Positions 63,679 through 64,000 of a stretch of DNA of 64,000 nt are shown piece by piece. The notes beneath the pieces are model-generated. The model was not told the origin of the DNA. It was given only the letters and a program-made list of their open reading frames with translations, and made no database searches. Position 1 is the first letter of the stretch; each line of letters opens with the position of its first letter. Where the stretch lies: positions 61,511-125,510 of the forward strand of contig NZ_MPOH02000001.1 in NCBI RefSeq assembly GCF_001896135.2, read 5' to 3'. The translations under genes were made by a program, and so were the position numbers. Source of the DNA: Streptomyces phaeoluteigriseus (lineage in GTDB: Bacteria > Actinomycetota > Actinomycetes > Streptomycetales > Streptomycetaceae).

Positions 63679-63942
63679 GTGCTGTGGGTCGCCGTGCTGC
63701 TGCTGCCGATGTTGTCCGCCCTGCTGGTGGTCATGGACCGCGTGGAGGACCGTCTCCTCGCCCGCGACTCGCCCGCCCGGGCCAGGCGACGGCGGCATGC
63801 CGGGCGCAGGCGGCATCTGCGCCTGGTACGGGCACCGGCACTTCCGCGAGCCCGGCACCGGACGCCGACGGGACTGACGCCGAGCCCCGGGCCGCCTGAC
63901 CCGACGCCGACGAGACCGGCGCCGACGCCCCGGGTCCCCTGA
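63679..63942 (+). CDS. Small single-helix membrane protein
   Basis: The product has 87 residues. One N-terminal transmembrane helix (LWVAVLLLPMLSALLVVMDR) is followed by EDRLLA and a basic, histidine-rich, then proline-rich cytosolic tail. The GTG start follows GAGGAG by 9 nt. The tail runs into a G/C-rich repeat (GACGCCGACGAG) that continues to the window end. It resembles small unannotated Streptomyces membrane proteins. Function unknown; coding status is likely but not certain. Confidence 0.55.
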   Translation: MLWVAVLLLPMLSALLVVMDRVEDRLLARDSPARARRRRHAGRRRHLRLVRAPALPRARHRTPTGLTPSPGPPDPTPTRPAPTPRVP

Positions 63943-64000
63943 CCGGACCCCGACGAGGCCGACGCCGAGCCCCGGCCCCCTGACCCGACGCCGACGAGGC

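Noticed and set aside
1..64000. tRNA, rRNA, IS element or integrase
   Set aside because: No cloverleaf, rRNA segment, transposase motif or inverted-repeat-bounded element was recognised by eye; a covariance-model scan would settle tRNA absence.

Overview
The window looks like Streptomyces chromosome. It is about 72% G+C with strong G/C third-position bias, has GTG/TTG starts and overlapping ATGA/GTGA stop-starts, and carries typical Streptomyces families (ECF41 sigma factor, MbtH, coelichelin-type NRPS, PETase-like hydrolase). The density of accessory catabolic, glycosidase and siderophore genes suggests a chromosome arm. No rRNA, tRNA, CRISPR array or insertion sequence was recognised.

Layout. 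0.1-4.3 kb: a SnoaL-like protein, an intact FAD monooxygenase between decayed catabolic genes, and a TetR regulator sharing an operator-like motif with the monooxygenase. 4.5-6.7 kb: a cassette of a small WXG-like protein, a lysozyme-like effector and a small membrane protein. 6.8-16.2 kb: housekeeping and stress genes (pirin/MarR, F420 oxidoreductase, ECF41 sigma with a flavin oxidoreductase, SRAP peptidase, cold-shock protein, a membrane protein-HTH-quinone reductase operon, a ChaB-like protein, hemerythrin). 17.4-24.6 kb: an alpha-L-rhamnosidase with a sugar ABC transporter and LacI regulator. 24.9-26.1 kb: an MFS exporter. 26.3-34.5 kb: a LysR regulator and a seven-gene aromatic-degradation operon (FAH hydrolase, cyclase, FAD hydroxylase, decarboxylase-type amidohydrolase, extradiol dioxygenase, second FAH hydrolase, SDR). 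34.9-39.5 kb: an iron-regulated siderophore uptake operon and a PPOX flavoprotein. 39.6-45.8 kb: a GH1 glycosidase and second rhamnosidase controlled by a TetR whose operator occurs twice, plus an MFS pump. 46-51 kb: pectate lyase, SRPBCC, DM13 and histone-like proteins. 51.2-62.2 kb: an iron-boxed, incomplete coelichelin-type siderophore locus. 62.4-64 kb: a PETase-like hydrolase and a small membrane protein.

The most unusual object is the 6.2-kb reading frame at 55950-62152. The N-terminal two thirds of a LuxR/LAL-type STAND ATPase are joined in frame to the last epimerisation domain and the C-A-T module of a CchH-like synthetase. The adenylation code reads as the one for N5-hydroxyornithine. 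The flanking genes match cchK-cchJ-cchI-cchH order, but the rest of the coelichelin locus is absent. Beside it sit an ArgB-like kinase and an N-acetylglutamate-synthase-like GNAT, each downstream of an iron box. They look like a dedicated, iron-controlled ornithine supply.

About ten genes are each interrupted by one missing base, usually beside a short homopolymer, and restoring it gives a normal-length protein. This is best explained by sequence error, so those genes are listed as single spans with the shift noted. The decayed amidohydrolase at 0.6-1.2 kb, the amber codon in the GNAT gene and the NRPS fusion are different kinds of event.
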